DNA of 6,242 nt. Origin: Bacteroidota bacterium (GTDB taxonomy: Bacteria; Bacteroidota; Bacteroidia; Chitinophagales; Chitinophagaceae). Location: positions 1 to 6,242 of the forward strand of contig JAEWJV010000640.1 in the NCBI GenBank assembly GCA_023386395.1, given 5' to 3'. Shown one piece after another: positions 4,930 through 6,242 of this stretch. The position numbers and the translations under genes are program-made. Below the pieces are notes generated by a model. It had not been told where the DNA came from and made no database searches. It worked only from the letters and a program-made list of their open reading frames with translations. Position 1 is the stretch's first letter, and each line of letters begins with the position of its first letter.

Positions 4930-6242
4930 ATGCCACAAGACAGCAGTATAAATATTAATTCCGGTGGTGTTCAGCAAAACACGTATGAAGCGATTGTCAT
5001 CGGCAGCGGCATTAGCGGTGGCTGGGCTGCCAAAGAGCTTTGTGATCATGGCATTAAAACCTTATTGCTTGAACGTGGTAAAAATGTGGTGCATTTAAAA
5101 GATTACCCAACGGCTACAAAAGCGCCGTGGGAATTTCCGCACCGCGGAGAAATGCCTTTGCAGGTTACGCAGGAAAATCCTGTTGTTTCAAGGTGCTATG
5201 CTTTTGGCGAGGCTACAGAGCATTTTTTTGTAAAGGATAAAGAGCATCCATACATACAGGAGAAGCCTTTCGACTGGATCCGTGGCTACCAGGTAGGCGG
5301 CAAGTCTTTGCTTTGGGCAAGACAAACGCAACGCTGGAGCAAGTTTGATTTTGAAGGCCCGGCCCGTGATGGCTATGCGGTTGACTGGCCAATTCGTTAC
5401 AATGATCTTGCGCCCTGGTATTCGCATGTAGAAAAGTTTGCAGGCATCAGCGGTAATTATGATGGCCTTGAGACCCTGCCGGACAGCGAGTTTCTTCCGG
5501 CATGGGAAATGAATTGTGTTGAAAAAGATATAGCGCAAAGAATAAATGCGGCTTATAAAGACAGGAATGTGGTGCAGGGCCGTTGCGCACACCTCACAAA
5601 ACCTAACCAGATTCATATTGACCAGGGCCGAACGCAGTGCCAGGCCAGAAGTTTGTGCGAACGCGGTTGCCCGTTTGGCGGTTATTTCAGCTCCAATGCC
5701 TCCACCATTCCCTGGGCATTGAAAACAGGTAATCTTACCATTCAGCCTGAAGCAACAGTGCATTCTATTATTTATGATGATAAGTTGAATAAGGCTGTTG
5801 GCGTGCGTGTTATCAATAGTAATACAAAGCAAACCACTGAATATTTTGCAAAAATAATTTTTGTAAACGCGGCCTGTTTCAATACAAATCTCATCTTACT
5901 GAATTCTATATCCAACCGTTTTCCAAATGGTTTTGGAAATGATAATGGATTACTCGGAAAATATATTGCCTTTCATAATTACCGGGGCACTGTTTCGGCA
6001 AGCTATGATGGCCCGATGGATAAATACTATTATGGCAGAAGGCCAACACAGCCTATGATGCCTAACTTCAGGAATGTGTATAAGCAGGAAACAGATTTTT
6101 TGCGCGGCTATATGTGCTTTTATGGTGCAGGCCGGGGAAGAGGTTTTGGCGATGGACTGGATGCAGAAATCGGCGGTGCTTATAAAGATGCACTAACCGA
6201 AGCCGGTAACTGGTATGTATCAATGATGATGCAGGGCGAAAC
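4930..6242 (+). CDS. GMC-family FAD-dependent dehydrogenase paralogue, 3' end beyond window (GMC3, partial)
   Basis: The frame is open from the ATG at 4930 to the window edge, giving 437 complete codons with no stop. It aligns with GMC2 without a gap over this stretch (constant offset of 1811 bases), identical at roughly two residues in three by eye. Residues 1-19 equal those of GMC2. The Rossmann Gly-Ser-Gly-Ile-Ser-Gly-Gly is at 25-31 and Glu-Arg-Gly at 48-50. Cys237/Cys243/Cys247 form the C-x5-C-x3-C-Pro-Phe-Gly iron-sulfur type motif. The flavin stretch reads Gly-Gly-Lys-Ser-Leu-Leu-Trp-Ala-Arg, with Ala130 where GMC1 and GMC2 have Gly. The C-terminal part with the catalytic His and Asn, about 140 residues, lies outside the window, so whether it keeps a full catalytic pair cannot be judged. 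It is likely the catalytic subunit of a sugar or glycoside dehydrogenase, the third of a tandem set; further genes of the set may follow. Confidence 0.88.
   Translation, partial: MPQDSSININSGGVQQNTYEAIVIGSGISGGWAAKELCDHGIKTLLLERGKNVVHLKDYPTATKAPWEFPHRGEMPLQVTQENPVVSRCYAFGEATEHFFVKDKEHPYIQEKPFDWIRGYQVGGKSLLWARQTQRWSKFDFEGPARDGYAVDWPIRYNDLAPWYSHVEKFAGISGNYDGLETLPDSEFLPAWEMNCVEKDIAQRINAAYKDRNVVQGRCAHLTKPNQIHIDQGRTQCQARSLCERGCPFGGYFSSNASTIPWALKTGNLTIQPEATVHSIIYDDKLNKAVGVRVINSNTKQTTEYFAKIIFVNAACFNTNLILLNSISNRFPNGFGNDNGLLGKYIAFHNYRGTVSASYDGPMDKYYYGRRPTQPMMPNFRNVYKQETDFLRGYMCFYGAGRGRGFGDGLDAEIGGAYKDALTEAGNWYVSMMMQGE

Noticed and set aside
5188..5832. Open frame of 214 codons on the minus strand
   Set aside because: It lies fully inside GMC3, whose + strand frame has clear FAD and Cys motifs. 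The minus-strand product has no recognisable domain and is Cys- and Ile-rich in the manner of an antisense shadow.

Overview
The window looks like a chromosomal piece of a Bacteroidota genome, probably Chitinophagaceae or a close relative. This rests on the gene families, A-rich start regions without Shine-Dalgarno sequences, moderate GC, and gaps filled by palindromic AT-rich elements. The taxonomic call is inference. All five genes lie on the + strand and fill almost the whole window.

Layout: (1) positions 1-311 hold the 3' end of a membrane transporter gene, probably an MFS sugar permease. (2) Its stop overlaps by one base (TAATG) the start of a Tat-type exported TIM-barrel protein of the sugar phosphate isomerase / hydroxypyruvate isomerase-like family (311-1192). 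(3) After a 145-base gap containing a nested palindrome come three tandem paralogous GMC-family FAD oxidoreductases: GMC1 (1338-3017), GMC2 (3119-4849) and GMC3 (4930 to beyond the right edge). GMC2 and GMC3 are closest to each other, roughly two residues in three identical by eye and without gaps. GMC1 lacks their 15-residue N-terminal extension. The 101- and 80-base gaps between the GMC genes carry related palindromes that share an exact 18-base arm.

All three GMC proteins carry C-x5-C-x3-C-P-F-G in the middle of the chain. This is the spacing of the 3Fe-4S cluster motif of multi-subunit FAD dehydrogenases (FAD glucose dehydrogenase, gluconate 2-dehydrogenase, fructose dehydrogenase). They are therefore better read as catalytic subunits of electron-transferring sugar or glycoside dehydrogenases than as oxygen-using oxidases. 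They have no signal peptide, and the usual partners (Tat-signal small subunit and cytochrome c) are not in the window.

A coherent but inferred picture is a sugar or glycoside oxidation locus. The dehydrogenases would oxidise a sugar, possibly at C3, the exported TIM-barrel protein would isomerise or cleave the keto-sugar, and the permease would import the product. Two points stand out: GMC2 has Ser where the family's second catalytic residue (Asn or His) is expected, and each GMC gene is preceded by a palindromic gap. I saw no RNA gene, insertion sequence, CRISPR array or clear intrinsic terminator, and nothing that clearly amounts to an undescribed system.
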